Shown: positions 1 to 9,137 of the stretch, in pieces
Layout: the number at the start of each line of letters is the position of its first letter
Position numbering within the stretch: position 1 is the first letter of the stretch
Program-made: the position numbers and the translations under genes
The notes under the pieces: model-generated
Seen by the model: the letters and a program-made list of their open reading frames with translations, nothing else
Databases searched by the model: none
What the model was told of the DNA's origin: nothing
Origin: G965247475 sp965247475
Lineage (GTDB): Bacteria; Chloroflexota; UBA11872
Direction: 5' to 3'
Assembly: GCA_965247475.1 (NCBI GenBank)
Contig: OZ252016.1
Coordinates: 744,001 to 808,000, forward strand
Length of the DNA: 64,000 nucleotides

Positions 1-31
1 TGTCAGCTACGCGGGAGTTCGCGCTGAGACC

Positions 32-1000
32 ATGACGCGATTTGTCGTCCGGCGGCTGCTGCTGCTCGTGCCGCTGCTGCTTGCGGTCAGCATGGTTGTG
101 TTTGCGCTTGGCAAGGCCGTGCCTGGCGATCCCGTGGAAATCTTCATCAGCCAGGCCGATATCAGTGACCCCGTGCTCGTCGCCAGGCTGCAAGAGAAGT
201 ACGGGCTCAACGACCCGCTCCCGGTTCAATACTGGACCTGGCTCTCGCTCGCGGCCCGTGGCGACCTCGGCGATTCGATCCGCCGGGGCAGGGAGGTAAG
301 CGAGCTCGTCTTGCGCGGTCTGCGCAATACCGCCAGCATCGCGATCGCCGCGGTGGTCATGGTGATTGTGGTCGGCTGGACCATGGGCGTCGCCGCCGCG
401 ATCGTTCATAACCGGCAATGGCCGCAACTGATAAACCGAACCTTGGCGCTATTCCCCGTGATCATGTTCAGCGTGCCGGGCTTCTCAGTCGCCATCGGCA
501 TGGTGATCTTGTTCGGAATCAACCTCGGTTGGTTGCCGACCGGTAGCATCTCCAGCGCGCGCGCCGGTGGTGATATTGGGGACCTCGCCAGGCATATGGT
601 TCTCCCCACGATCGCGCTTGGGCTGGCCTCCGTCGGCGCCAACTGGCGCCTGGCGCGCAACAGCATGATCGAGGTGCTGCGGGACGATTACATCCGTACG
701 GCCTACGCCAAGGGCCTACCCCTGCGCGAGGTGCTGTTCGTGCACGCACTGCGCAATGCCGTGATCCCGCTGGTCACGAGCGCCGGGCTTCTATTTGGGG
801 CGCTGTTGACCGGCTCGTTCATTCTCGAGTTCATCTTCGCCTGGCCGGGGATCGGTCAGCTCATGGTGGAGGCCGCGCTCTTCCGGGATCTCCCCGTCGT
901 CATGGGCGGAACGCTGATCCTGGCCGCTCTGTATCTGCTGATCAACCTTATCGTCGATGTGGCGTACGCGGTCATCGACCCGAGGATCCGCTATGACTGA
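32..1000 (+). CDS. ABC transporter permease, DppB/OppB family
   Basis: First inner-membrane permease of a peptide/nickel-class ABC importer. The 322-residue product starts with a basic N-terminus (MTRFVVRR) and a hydrophobic segment at about 9-30. It has further membrane segments and the cytoplasmic EAA-type loop near residues 214-240 (IRTAYAKGLP...), which docks onto the ATPase. Length is normal for the family. The stop overlaps the start of the next permease (ATG at 993), so the genes are translationally coupled. A substrate-binding protein gene would be expected upstream, outside the window. Substrate is unknown: members of this family carry di/oligopeptides, nickel, glutathione or opines. 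Confidence 0.9.
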   Translation: MTRFVVRRLLLLVPLLLAVSMVVFALGKAVPGDPVEIFISQADISDPVLVARLQEKYGLNDPLPVQYWTWLSLAARGDLGDSIRRGREVSELVLRGLRNTASIAIAAVVMVIVVGWTMGVAAAIVHNRQWPQLINRTLALFPVIMFSVPGFSVAIGMVILFGINLGWLPTGSISSARAGGDIGDLARHMVLPTIALGLASVGANWRLARNSMIEVLRDDYIRTAYAKGLPLREVLFVHALRNAVIPLVTSAGLLFGALLTGSFILEFIFAWPGIGQLMVEAALFRDLPVVMGGTLILAALYLLINLIVDVAYAVIDPRIRYD

Positions 1001-1907
1001 GGTTCAAGCGACGTCGGCCGCGTCAGACGCTGGACAGCCTGCCGAGGAACTCAAGTCGGGGCCAGGGTGGCCCATGCGCACGCTGTTGTTCCTGAAAGAC
1101 CATCCTACGCTCACGATGGCGTTGATTCCCCTGATTGTCGTGAGCCTGGGCGCCCTCCTTGCCCCATGGCTCCCGCTTGAAGATCCACTGCGCGGCAATG
1201 TCGTCAAGCGTTTTCTGCCGCCGGGCGAGGAAGGCTATTTCCTGGGAACCGATAGCTTGGGCAGGGACATCTTCTCGAGATTGGTCTGGGGCGGGCGAGT
1301 GTCAATCACAACCGGCGTCGGGGCAAACATCGGTGTCACCGTCGTGGCGGTGTTCTTTGCGCTGATCGCCGGTTATTTGGGTGGTAGGACGGATGCCGTG
1401 ATCATGCGCATGGTGGACGTCGGGCTCGCCTTTCCTGGGCTTTTGCTCGCGCTGGCGCTGCTGGCAGTGTTGGGCCAAGGCGTGATCAACCTCGTCATTG
1501 CCATCGCGCTCGCGTCCGTGCCCCTGAACGTACGGTTCTTCCGCGCCGAGGTTCTACGCGTGCGCGGCGCTCAATACGTCGAAGCGGCGCGCGTTCTTGG
1601 ATACAGCAACCTGCGGATCATGTTCCGTGAGATTCTCCCCAACGTGATGCCGCTCATCCTCACCGTGACGGCGATCCACGCGACGGGCTTCTTTGTGGTT
1701 ACGGCCGGCTTCAGTCTGCTGGGCCTGGGCATTGAGCCGCCCAGACCGGATTGGGGCAGCATGATAGGTGAGGGCATCACTGCCATCTACGAGGCGCCTA
1801 CGGTGCTCCTGGGACCGACGGTTCTCATTACGATTATCGCGATCAGCTTTAATGTCATGGGCGACGAAGTGCAGAAGATTCTCAGCCCGAGAGAGAGTCA
1901 GATCTAG
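993..1907 (+). CDS. ABC transporter permease, DppC/OppC family
   Basis: Second permease of the importer, 304 residues from the ATG at 993. That start overlaps the end of the first permease and is preferred over an upstream in-frame codon at 957. The N-terminus carries a short cytoplasmic tail and the OppC-type first membrane segment (about 30-55). It is followed by the periplasmic GTDSLGRDIFSR motif and an EAA loop (EAARVLGYSNLRIMFREILP) before the last two membrane segments. It ends in TAG at 1905-1907 directly against the ATG of the ATPase gene, so TAG is a working stop codon here. Confidence 0.9.
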   Translation: MTEVQATSAASDAGQPAEELKSGPGWPMRTLLFLKDHPTLTMALIPLIVVSLGALLAPWLPLEDPLRGNVVKRFLPPGEEGYFLGTDSLGRDIFSRLVWGGRVSITTGVGANIGVTVVAVFFALIAGYLGGRTDAVIMRMVDVGLAFPGLLLALALLAVLGQGVINLVIAIALASVPLNVRFFRAEVLRVRGAQYVEAARVLGYSNLRIMFREILPNVMPLILTVTAIHATGFFVVTAGFSLLGLGIEPPRPDWGSMIGEGITAIYEAPTVLLGPTVLITIIAISFNVMGDEVQKILSPRESQI

Positions 1908-2888
1908 ATGGCGGCCAGCGACAACGGCCGACCGCTGCTCTCGGTCCGGGACCTCCACACCTACTTCTTCACGAAGACCGGGATTGTGCGCGCCGTGAGC
2001 GGAGTCAGCTTCGACGTGCATCCCGGCGAGGTCGTTGGGATCGTCGGCGAGTCGGGCTGTGGCAAGACGGTGACCGCGCTCTCGATTCTCGATCTCGTGG
2101 ACCCGCCTGGCCGGGTGGTGCGGGGCACGATTGAATTTGGGGGGCGCAATCTGCGCACGCTCGGCCGCCAGCAGCTGCGGCGCATCCGGGGGCGGGAGAT
2201 CGCAATGGTCTTCCAGAATCCCATCGCGGCGCTCAATCCAGTGCTTTCGGTCGGGCGGCAGCTCAGCGAAACCATACGCACGCACCAGGGAGTGGGCCGC
2301 AAGCCTGCGCGCGCGCAGGCCCTGGAGCTGCTCGAACGCGTCGGGATTCCTGAGCCGGAACGGCGCCTGAAGCAGTATCCACATCAATTCAGCGGTGGCA
2401 TGGCACAGCGAGTGGTGATCGCCATGGCCCTCGCCAACCGGCCCAAGCTGCTGCTCGCCGACGAGCCCACGACTGCGCTGGACGTGACGATTCAGTCCCA
2501 GATTCTCGACCTGCTCCTCGAGCTCAATCGCGACTTCGGCATGGCGGTCATTCACATCACGCACAACATGGGGCTGGTGGCGGAAAGCTGCGATCGGACC
2601 ATCGTGATGTACGGCGGAAAGATCGCCGAGAGCGGCGCGACGGAGCGCGTGTTCCATCAACCGCTGCATCCCTATACCCAGGCCCTGCTGCGGTCGGTTC
2701 CGGACCTCGAACGCGACGATCAAGACCTCATCCCACTCGAAGGCGCGCCACCCGACATCACCCGCGAGTGGCCCGGCTGCGAGTTCGAGCCGCGCTGCCC
2801 GCAACGATTCGAGCGCTGTCCGGTGGAGAACCCGGAGCTGCGCGAGTTGGAGCCCGGACGCGCCGTCCGGTGCCACCTCTACCCATGA
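1908..2888 (+). CDS. ABC transporter ATP-binding protein, DppD/OppD family
   Basis: First of two ATPases that power the importer. The 326-residue product has Walker A (GESGCGKT, about 47-54), the Q-loop (MVFQNP), the ABC signature (FSGGMAQR) and Walker B with the D-loop (LLLADEPTTALDVT). The C-terminal oligopeptide-transporter extension holds the Cys-rich segment CEFEPRCPQRFERC, which in some DppD/OppD proteins binds a 4Fe-4S cluster. The start ATG abuts the previous stop. The end overlaps the next gene by 4 nt (ATGA). Confidence 0.93.
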   Translation: MAASDNGRPLLSVRDLHTYFFTKTGIVRAVSGVSFDVHPGEVVGIVGESGCGKTVTALSILDLVDPPGRVVRGTIEFGGRNLRTLGRQQLRRIRGREIAMVFQNPIAALNPVLSVGRQLSETIRTHQGVGRKPARAQALELLERVGIPEPERRLKQYPHQFSGGMAQRVVIAMALANRPKLLLADEPTTALDVTIQSQILDLLLELNRDFGMAVIHITHNMGLVAESCDRTIVMYGGKIAESGATERVFHQPLHPYTQALLRSVPDLERDDQDLIPLEGAPPDITREWPGCEFEPRCPQRFERCPVENPELRELEPGRAVRCHLYP

Positions 2889-3853
2889 GCGACGAACGTC
2901 AGCCGCTGGTCGAGGCCAGGCAGGTCGTGAAGGATTTTGACCTGCCGCAGACCCGGATCCTCGAGCACAGGCGCAAGCTGCGCGCGGTGGATGGCGTTGA
3001 TCTGGTGTTGCGCGCAGAGGAGACGGTGGGCCTGGTGGGCGAGAGCGGTTGCGGCAAGACAACCCTGGGCCGCCTGATCGTGGGCTTGGAATTCCCCACC
3101 AGCGGCAGCATCCGCATTCGCGGTCAGGAACTGAGCGCCGCGAGACGCCGCGATCCCGAGTTGAGCCGCGCCGTCCAGATGGTGTACCAGGACCCGCTGG
3201 GCTCGCTCAATCCGCGCAAACGCGTCCGCGACGCCTTGCGTGAGCCGCTGTTGATCAACCGCATCGTCCCGAAGGAGGAAGCGGAGCGGCGGGTCGCCGA
3301 GCTTCTAGACGAAGTGGGGCTGCCGGAGACCTTTGGCCGACGCTTCCCCAGCCAGGTGAGCGGTGGGCAGCAGCAGCGCGTCGCGATCGCCCGGGCGCTC
3401 TCGGTTGAGAGCGAGGTGCTGATCGCCGACGAGCCGCTGTCGTCGCTGGATGTATCGGTGCAGGCCCAGATCCTGCGCCTGCTGGAGCGCATCCGCGATC
3501 GACGGCGGCTCAGCTTGTTGTTCATCTCCCACGATCTGGCCGTCGTGCGGCGCCTGAGCGACCGGGTGGCGGTGATGTATCTCGGGAAGATCGTGGAAGA
3601 AGGGCCGACCGCTGCGGTGTTTCGACATCCGCGGCACCCGTACACGGTGGCGCTGCTCTCCGCGGTGCCGCGGGTCGAGCCCGGCGGACGAGCCCGCATC
3701 CGCCTTCAGGGCGAGCCCGCCAGCGCCGCCAACGTCCCGCCGGGCTGCCCCTTCCACCCGCGCTGCTGGAAGGTTCAGGACAAGTGCCGCACGGAACTTC
3801 CGGTGCTTCAGGCGATGGAAGGCGCGCGGGCCGCTTGCCACTACCCGGAGTGA
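2885..3853 (+). CDS. ABC transporter ATP-binding protein, DppF/OppF family
   Basis: Second ATPase of the heterodimeric pair, 322 residues from the ATG at 2885 in the ATGA overlap; an upstream in-frame start at 2768 would lie far inside the previous gene. It contains Walker A (GESGCGKTT), signature (VSGGQQQR), Walker B/D-loop (LIADEPLSSLDVS) and the family C-terminal domain with CPFHPRC. With the two permeases and DppD-like protein it completes the membrane part of one importer. The following 121 bp up to the cupin gene hold no further gene. Confidence 0.93.
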   Translation: MSDERQPLVEARQVVKDFDLPQTRILEHRRKLRAVDGVDLVLRAEETVGLVGESGCGKTTLGRLIVGLEFPTSGSIRIRGQELSAARRRDPELSRAVQMVYQDPLGSLNPRKRVRDALREPLLINRIVPKEEAERRVAELLDEVGLPETFGRRFPSQVSGGQQQRVAIARALSVESEVLIADEPLSSLDVSVQAQILRLLERIRDRRRLSLLFISHDLAVVRRLSDRVAVMYLGKIVEEGPTAAVFRHPRHPYTVALLSAVPRVEPGGRARIRLQGEPASAANVPPGCPFHPRCWKVQDKCRTELPVLQAMEGARAACHYPE

Positions 3854-3974
3854 TCCTCCGGTTCTGCGCACGCGCGCTCAGGGGACGCCCGCGCGAGCGT
3901 GCGGCGACGTACGGTTGAGGCCGGAGCGACCTCGGTGAGCTGGGCATGAACGAGAACCCCGGCAAGGCGTCGGG

Positions 3975-4382
3975 ATGAGCGGCTCTTCGCCCGACGAGCC
4001 GATGCGGAACATCGAGCCACGGGGTGTGAGTGCTGTCCGGAGCGATGCGATCCCGGCGTTCAAGCAGCGGAATGGCGATGGGCCGTGGCGGGAGGTCTTC
4101 GCTTCCGGCCCGGACTTTCGCGCGGTGCTGCTTCGTCTGTCGCCGGGTACCTACCTTTCGCCGCACCGCCATCGCGGAAACGAAGTGTTTGTCATCCATG
4201 AGGGGGAGGCCGAGTTCGATTTTGGCGGCGGGCGCGTGGAGAAGGCGGCCCCTGGGGCGGTTCTGCTAGCGGCCGAGGACCAGCGGCATGCGATCCGCGT
4301 GCTCAGCGACCAGCCGTTGCTGATGATGTGCTTCCTGGCGCCGAACAACACGCCGGACGATGTCGTGACCTGCGAGGACTGA
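3975..4382 (+). CDS. cupin-domain protein
   Basis: Small single-domain cupin of 135 residues. The first cupin motif is visible as HRHRGNEVFVIHEGEAEF (about 56-73), giving two His and one Glu for metal binding. The second motif supplies the distal His in DQRHAIRV. Function cannot be assigned: such proteins range from metal-dependent isomerases and dioxygenases to sugar- or ligand-binding sensors. It stands alone between the transporter operon and two minus-strand desuccinylase-like genes and may act on the imported compound (inference). Confidence 0.75.
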   Translation: MSGSSPDEPMRNIEPRGVSAVRSDAIPAFKQRNGDGPWREVFASGPDFRAVLLRLSPGTYLSPHRHRGNEVFVIHEGEAEFDFGGGRVEKAAPGAVLLAAEDQRHAIRVLSDQPLLMMCFLAPNNTPDDVVTCED

Positions 4383-4458
4383 GCGCCCGCGGCGCCAGCT
4401 AGCGGGCGGCGGGCCACGCGGCGGCGGATGCGCCGCGTCTACTCGGGGCTAGGACGCG

Positions 4459-5451
4459 CTAGTAGACGGGCGCCCGCTCCCCGCGCACCTCGACGATCCC
4501 GAACAGGCCCTGGTGCCACTGATATCCATGCGGCTGCCGATCGACGTTGATGGCCGGACTGGTCCACACCAGCTGTACGAGGCCGTCCCACGGCGCGACG
4601 AACTCGGTGAGGCGCGCGCCGTCGAAGTCGAAGAGCTCGCCAAGCAGCTGCCCTTCCGTTACCCACTCACCCGCGCGGATGTGCGGCCGCCAGTAACCGG
4701 AGGCTTCGGCCAGCGGCCGCCAGATGCGCGGACCAACGACCTCGTGGCGCGGCAGATCTTCCGGTTCGCCATCGAGAAGCCCGAAGCGGCGCAGCGCGTT
4801 CATCACCCCGCGGTACTGCCCATCGATGTCCGATTCGTCTTGGATCGCGTTCTGCCCGATCTCCGTCCAGAGGTTGGCTACCCCGGCGTCGAACAGCGCC
4901 GCGGGCAAGGATGAGCCCGAATCGTCCATCGGCATCGGGTGGAGATACGGGACCGGAAAGCAAGTCGCCAGCCTCCAGGTCTCAAGCCGCAACCGTTCGT
5001 CGGACGGCTCGGGCACGCGCACCCACGGGTCCAGCGCCTGCACGTGCTCACCCGCGTGCAGATCCACATGGAAGTCGAGGTCCTTCAGGACATTGAACAC
5101 AGCGTCGATCATGAACTCCGAGTAGCTTGCCTCGGGCCGGCCGACCGCCTGGCCGTGAACCTCACGCTCGTCGGCCGCGGCGAGTTGCATCGAGCGCGCG
5201 AAGAAGGAGCGCGTGCTCATGATCGGGATGACGACCAGCTCGCCGCTGAGGTCGGCTGGATCGACCTCTTGCCACACGCGCATGGCCGCGCGCACACCCG
5301 CGGGCTCGCCCGCGTGCATGCCCGCGGACACGCCGAAGCGGGGTCCCGAACGAGCGCCAACGATTCGCCCCACCGGCAGCTCCACCTCATCGCCGGAGCG
5401 ATGGACGAGACGCCTGACCTCGGAGGTCTTTCGGCCAGCTCGCGAGCTCAT
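4459..5451 (-). CDS. succinylglutamate desuccinylase/aspartoacylase family metallohydrolase
   Basis: Zinc hydrolase of the AstE/AspA branch of the M14-like carboxypeptidase fold, 330 residues. Zinc ligands are recognisable: GMHAGEPAG (about 44-52; His and Glu of the HxxE motif) and a later His in VDLHAGEHV. The C-terminal third forms the usual beta-rich domain with a lipoyl-like hairpin (IRAGEWVTEGQLLGEL). Family members remove acyl groups from amino-acid derivatives or cleave ectoine intermediates; the substrate here is unknown. It lies downstream of a paralogue on the same strand (5561-6559), probably in one transcript. Confidence 0.82.
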   Translation of the reverse strand: MSSRAGRKTSEVRRLVHRSGDEVELPVGRIVGARSGPRFGVSAGMHAGEPAGVRAAMRVWQEVDPADLSGELVVIPIMSTRSFFARSMQLAAADEREVHGQAVGRPEASYSEFMIDAVFNVLKDLDFHVDLHAGEHVQALDPWVRVPEPSDERLRLETWRLATCFPVPYLHPMPMDDSGSSLPAALFDAGVANLWTEIGQNAIQDESDIDGQYRGVMNALRRFGLLDGEPEDLPRHEVVGPRIWRPLAEASGYWRPHIRAGEWVTEGQLLGELFDFDGARLTEFVAPWDGLVQLVWTSPAINVDRQPHGYQWHQGLFGIVEVRGERAPVY

Positions 5452-5560
5452 TCCGAGCCCACTTCCGCGCCCGCGCGCATCCGCGGCGCGGCGAAACGCT
5501 CGGTTGGCGGCGCCGGGCGCGAGGTTCCCGTGCGCACCTCTCGGTGCGTCGGCCGACGCC

Positions 5561-6559
5561 CTACGTCGCCCATGGCGTCCCCGGGTCTTCGGCGATCGTC
5601 AACGTGCGCGCGAGCCATTGGTCGCCGTCCGCTCGAGGCGCCGGGTCCACGGCCATGCCGGTCGTCAGCGCGAGCACGCGCCCGTGCATCGGCGTGTGGA
5701 TGTCCTCCAGCACGTCGCCGAAGTAATCCCGGACCTGGCCGAGGCGCTGCCCGGCCAGCACCTGCTGACCGGCCGTGACCCGCGGCACCCATGAGCCGCG
5801 CCCGCGTGCGTGGTGCGTCCACGACCTGGGTCCTAGCGCGCGAGGCGCATCCCGGCTTGTTGGGGCGCCCGCCAGCACGCCGACCGCGGTCAGCACGCGG
5901 AGGACATCCGCCAGCAGGTTCTCGGCGTCCCGGTCGAGGTCGTAGTTGACACCGCCGGTCGAGAGAATGACCGCGGGCACGCCCATGCGAGCCGCGAGCC
6001 CCGCCGTGCCCAACGAAATCGGCGGCTCGATGCCGCCCCGGAGCACAACCTGATAGTCGGCGCCGCTGGCGGTCGCGGCGCGCTGGGCCAGGGCGCCCGA
6101 ATCCGCGCCCGAGGGGAGCGCGGCGACCCAGTGGGCGTGCAGCTCGGAGACCTCGCCGCCGCGCACATCGATGTGGAACGTGCTGCTCGCGAGCTCGTCC
6201 CGAACCGCGCCGGCGATGGCCGCGCCCGCACTGCCATCCGTTGGTGGTCCGGTGCCTTGCCGCTCGTCGAACGCAGCCGCGATCGAGCGGTCGTCGAGCG
6301 GCGAGAAGTGCATCGAGCGATCCAGAAACCCGGCCGCGTCCAGCGTCGGAATCACATGCACGCTGCCGCTGATCTCGGATTTCTTGAGTTGTTGCGTAAG
6401 GCGCCAGCAGGCTTCGATTCCCGGGTAGGCGGTGCCGCCCATCCCCGCGAAGACCGTCACCCTTGGGCCGGCGCGCTCGCCGACGAAGTTGAACACCGTC
6501 AGCTCGGCGCGCGGCCATTCGGGAACCGGAATCCGCCGCACCGATCGCCCCGGGCTCAT
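5561..6559 (-). CDS. succinylglutamate desuccinylase-like protein lacking zinc ligands
   Basis: Paralogue of the downstream gene (332 residues, same domain order). At the site where the neighbour has GMHAGEPAG this protein has GMGGTAYPG, so both the His and the Glu ligands are missing. The third ligand segment reads FHIDVRGGEV instead of FHVDLHAGEH, so that His is Arg. The fold seems intact, including the C-terminal beta hairpin (VTAGQQVLAGQRLGQV), and the frame is open from end to end. It is therefore likely a non-catalytic paralogue that may bind ligand or pair with the active partner (inference). The ATG at 6559 is the chosen start. Confidence 0.75.
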   Translation of the reverse strand: MSPGRSVRRIPVPEWPRAELTVFNFVGERAGPRVTVFAGMGGTAYPGIEACWRLTQQLKKSEISGSVHVIPTLDAAGFLDRSMHFSPLDDRSIAAAFDERQGTGPPTDGSAGAAIAGAVRDELASSTFHIDVRGGEVSELHAHWVAALPSGADSGALAQRAATASGADYQVVLRGGIEPPISLGTAGLAARMGVPAVILSTGGVNYDLDRDAENLLADVLRVLTAVGVLAGAPTSRDAPRALGPRSWTHHARGRGSWVPRVTAGQQVLAGQRLGQVRDYFGDVLEDIHTPMHGRVLALTTGMAVDPAPRADGDQWLARTLTIAEDPGTPWAT

Positions 6560-6810
6560 GCTTCACGCCTGCGGCGGGAATCGCCGTCCGCGAAGTCTAC
6601 TTGGACCGGTTGACCTCGGCCCCACGCGCACCTGGCAACGACGGAGTCCCGTCGTCAGCCCGGCGATGCCCGGCGTGGACTTGACGCCGCAGATCAGGTC
6701 CCCTGGCCGTTCGTCCACCGCTCTGTCAGGGCGGGAGGCTGTAACGTGCCTACAATGCCGAGCATGGGCGGGCGCGACGCGGCAACCGCGCCCGCAAGAC
6801 GCGGATCGAC

Positions 6811-7413
6811 ATGATGCGCGCACGGCTTGGCATTCCAACCGCCACCATGCTGGTGGTCGCGCTGGTGGGCGCCGCCACCGTGTGGCTGCTTGCATCCCCA
6901 GCCGTCGCCGCCGCGCCCCCGGACGCTGCGCTCAGCCTGGTCTCGACCGCACCGGCCGCTTCCGCCGTCACGGCCGACGCCAACCGAACCGCGGTGGTGG
7001 ACGCCTAGACCGTCGGCGACCTGGGGAACAACGGCGCCGAGCCGCCCGCTGCCCCCGCGAACCTGCGGGTCGACCGCAATGACGGGGTCTTGCGGCTGAT
7101 CTGGGACGATCCGGACGACTCCAGCATCACGGGCTACGATTTCCGAGCACGCTTCGCGGGCGAAATGATCTGGCGACCGGACTGGACGCTGGTTCCGGGG
7201 AGCGGCGCGACGACTACCAGCGTAACGTCCTACAACCTTGGTGCCGGCCTCACATTCCATTGGGAGATACGGGCGCGCAACACCTTCGGCCCCGGCGCCG
7301 CAGCAAGCGTAACGGGGACCACGACCAGCTCGGTGAAGGTGCGGTTGGTGCTGACGCCGTCCGCCATCTGCACAGGCGAGGCGCCCTTGCCTCGGATCGC
7401 CGAAACCGTTTGA
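6811..7413 (+). pseudogene. secreted single-FN3 protein interrupted by an amber codon
   Basis: One continuous frame except for TAG at 7006-7008. Before it lies a clear signal peptide (MMRARLGIPTATMLVVALVG, cleavage near AVAAAPP). After it comes a fibronectin type III domain (PPAAPANLRV... LIWDDPDDSSITGYDFRAR ... FHWEIRARN). Neighbouring codons would allow CAG (Gln) at the stop. The last residues (about 7376 onward) are encoded by a 25-bp repeat that recurs inverted at 11249-11273, so the original C-terminus was probably lost. Either a decayed surface protein or a gene needing amber readthrough. Confidence 0.6.
7376..7400. repeat. 25-bp dispersed repeat, copy 1
   Basis: GCGAGGCGCCCTTGCCTCGG followed by ATCGC; an exact inverted copy occurs at 11249-11273. 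This copy forms the 3' end of the broken FN3 frame. Confidence 0.8.
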
Positions 7414-7490
7414 AGGTCACACTCCGACGCGGGGCGGAGGGATTTGATGGCCTACGGACGTGCGGAAGCGCCTCCGCCAGGCAGGCGCCC

Positions 7491-7522
7491 ATGAGATTCT
7501 TCGCTTCGCTCAGAATGACATG
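7491..7522. repeat. short dispersed palindromic repeat (ATTCTTCGC...GAATGAC type)
   Basis: The stretch contains GATTCTTCGCTTCGCTCAGA followed by ATGACAT, the complement-type version of units seen at 19358-19394 and 25071-25150. The 265-bp gap 7414-7678 holds this repeat and no gene. Confidence 0.55.
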
Positions 7523-7678
7523 AGGGTGGGGCAGGACCTCCGCGGCCCGTCAACCCAGCCCCGCCCCGTCACCCCGGCGCAGCGAAGAGCCGGTCCCTAG
7601 TCCATCGAAGGCTCGTCCTGAATCCACCGAAGGAACCACACGGCGGACCGCCGGCGCCGGGCTATTCGGGCCTTCGGA

Positions 7679-8962
7679 TCACGGCGTGATGCCTTCGACG
7701 CCGCACCACTCCATGACGAAAGCCAGCGCGGTCTTTGTGGCGGGCGCCATGTCGTCAAGGTCCAAATACTCGTCTACCGCATGTGAGCCGCCTCCACCGC
7801 CCGGGGTGAAGAGGCAGCCCGGCGTCGGCTGCCGGATGCTGTGCTGGTGAATGTCGCAGAACCCCGTGATCGCAACTGGCTTCAAGGGACTCCCGATCAC
7901 GGCCTCGTGGACCCGGGCCAGCTCCACAACCACCGGGTTGTCATCGCCCAAGTCGAGCGGCCTGACCGCCAATCCTGTAAACGCTACGTCCGGCGCGTGC
8001 TCCCGCAGCCAGGCGTCTGACGACGCCGCCTCGGCGACGGTCGCCGCGATCTCCGCGCGCGCCTGTTCGAGCGTCTGAGGGGGCATGAATCCGATGGTCG
8101 CCTCGATCACGCACTTCCCGGCTACCGAGCCCACCCACTCACCGCCGCGGATCTCGTACACGTTCGCATGAATCGGGTGCTCGAGTTCCGCGAACCGGGG
8201 CGGAATCTCAAGGTTCTTGCGCGCCTCCATGGCGTGCAGGGCCTGGAGAATCACCCACGCCTTCTCGATGGCGCTGACGCCGTATGCGGCCGCCACGTAC
8301 GGCGCGGGTCTCCCGTGGATGGTGACGCGGAACGCAATGTGGCCGGGGTGGGCGACGGCGGCGCGTCCCAGGCCGCCGCCATCGATCATCAACACGCCGT
8401 CCGCCTCGTAGCCGCGGTCCGCTAGCGCAAGCGATCCATTGCCCGAGCACTCCTCATCGATGGTAGTTTCGAGGATCAAGTCTCCCTTCAGACGCAGGCC
8501 GGCGTCCTGTAGGGCGCGGACGATGAACAGCAGCTCGCAACATCCGCACTTGTCGTCCGCCGCCCCGCGGCCGAACAGGCGGTTGCCGACGATCTCGCCG
8601 CCCCACGGATCGTGACTCCAGAGCTCGACCGGCTCGGCGGACGTCGTATCGCAGTGGGCGTTCAAGATGAGCGATCGCCCGCCTCCAGTTCCCCGCCAGA
8701 CGCCGGCCACGTTTGGCCGTCCCGCGTAGTCCCACTCGGTCGGGGTCCACGTGGGGTAGTGCCGAAGTTTCCGCGGATCACAGTCGACGAGCTCGACGGC
8801 GAGGCCAAGCTCGCGCATCCGCGCCGCGATCCACTCCTGCGCCGGGCGTTCCGCGCCGCGCGGACTCGGGATGCGCACCAGCGTTTGAAGCGCTTGCACT
8901 TGCTCCGGAACGAGCCGCTCGTAGGCGGCGAACGCCTCTGCCCACGCGGGTTCGGTCAGCAT
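7679..8962 (-). CDS. M20 family metallopeptidase (ArgE/DapE/CPG2-like)
   Basis: Di-zinc amidohydrolase or exopeptidase of 427 residues. Metal and catalytic motifs are in order: NAHCDT (His and the Asp two residues on), GRGAADDKCG (bridging Asp), TIDEECSG (catalytic Glu plus Glu ligand) and, near the C-terminus, GGGGGSHAVDE (final His). The dimerisation lid lies between. Family members deacylate or cleave N-acyl amino acids and dipeptides; substrate unknown. A role in using peptides or amino-acid conjugates brought in by the transporter at the left edge is possible (inference). Start is the ATG at 8962. Confidence 0.85.
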   Translation of the reverse strand: MLTEPAWAEAFAAYERLVPEQVQALQTLVRIPSPRGAERPAQEWIAARMRELGLAVELVDCDPRKLRHYPTWTPTEWDYAGRPNVAGVWRGTGGGRSLILNAHCDTTSAEPVELWSHDPWGGEIVGNRLFGRGAADDKCGCCELLFIVRALQDAGLRLKGDLILETTIDEECSGNGSLALADRGYEADGVLMIDGGGLGRAAVAHPGHIAFRVTIHGRPAPYVAAAYGVSAIEKAWVILQALHAMEARKNLEIPPRFAELEHPIHANVYEIRGGEWVGSVAGKCVIEATIGFMPPQTLEQARAEIAATVAEAASSDAWLREHAPDVAFTGLAVRPLDLGDDNPVVVELARVHEAVIGSPLKPVAITGFCDIHQHSIRQPTPGCLFTPGGGGGSHAVDEYLDLDDMAPATKTALAFVMEWCGVEGITP

Positions 8963-9137
8963 CTATCGCAAGCCTCTCTCTGTGGTGCGGTTTCGAGCTG
9001 AACGCTGGTTCTCCCGGACCAGGCGACCGTGCCATGCGAGAGCGTTTCTTGTGGCCGCCTAGCGCCGCCGCCGTCGGGACCCTGTGGTTCGGTTCGTCGG
9101 AATCGCGGCGGTCGGTTCCCGGCCGGTTGAGCAACGC

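Noticed and set aside
1554..3062. Minus-strand open frame of about 500 codons across the transporter operon.
   Set aside because: Shadow of three well-supported ABC transporter genes; no family resemblance.
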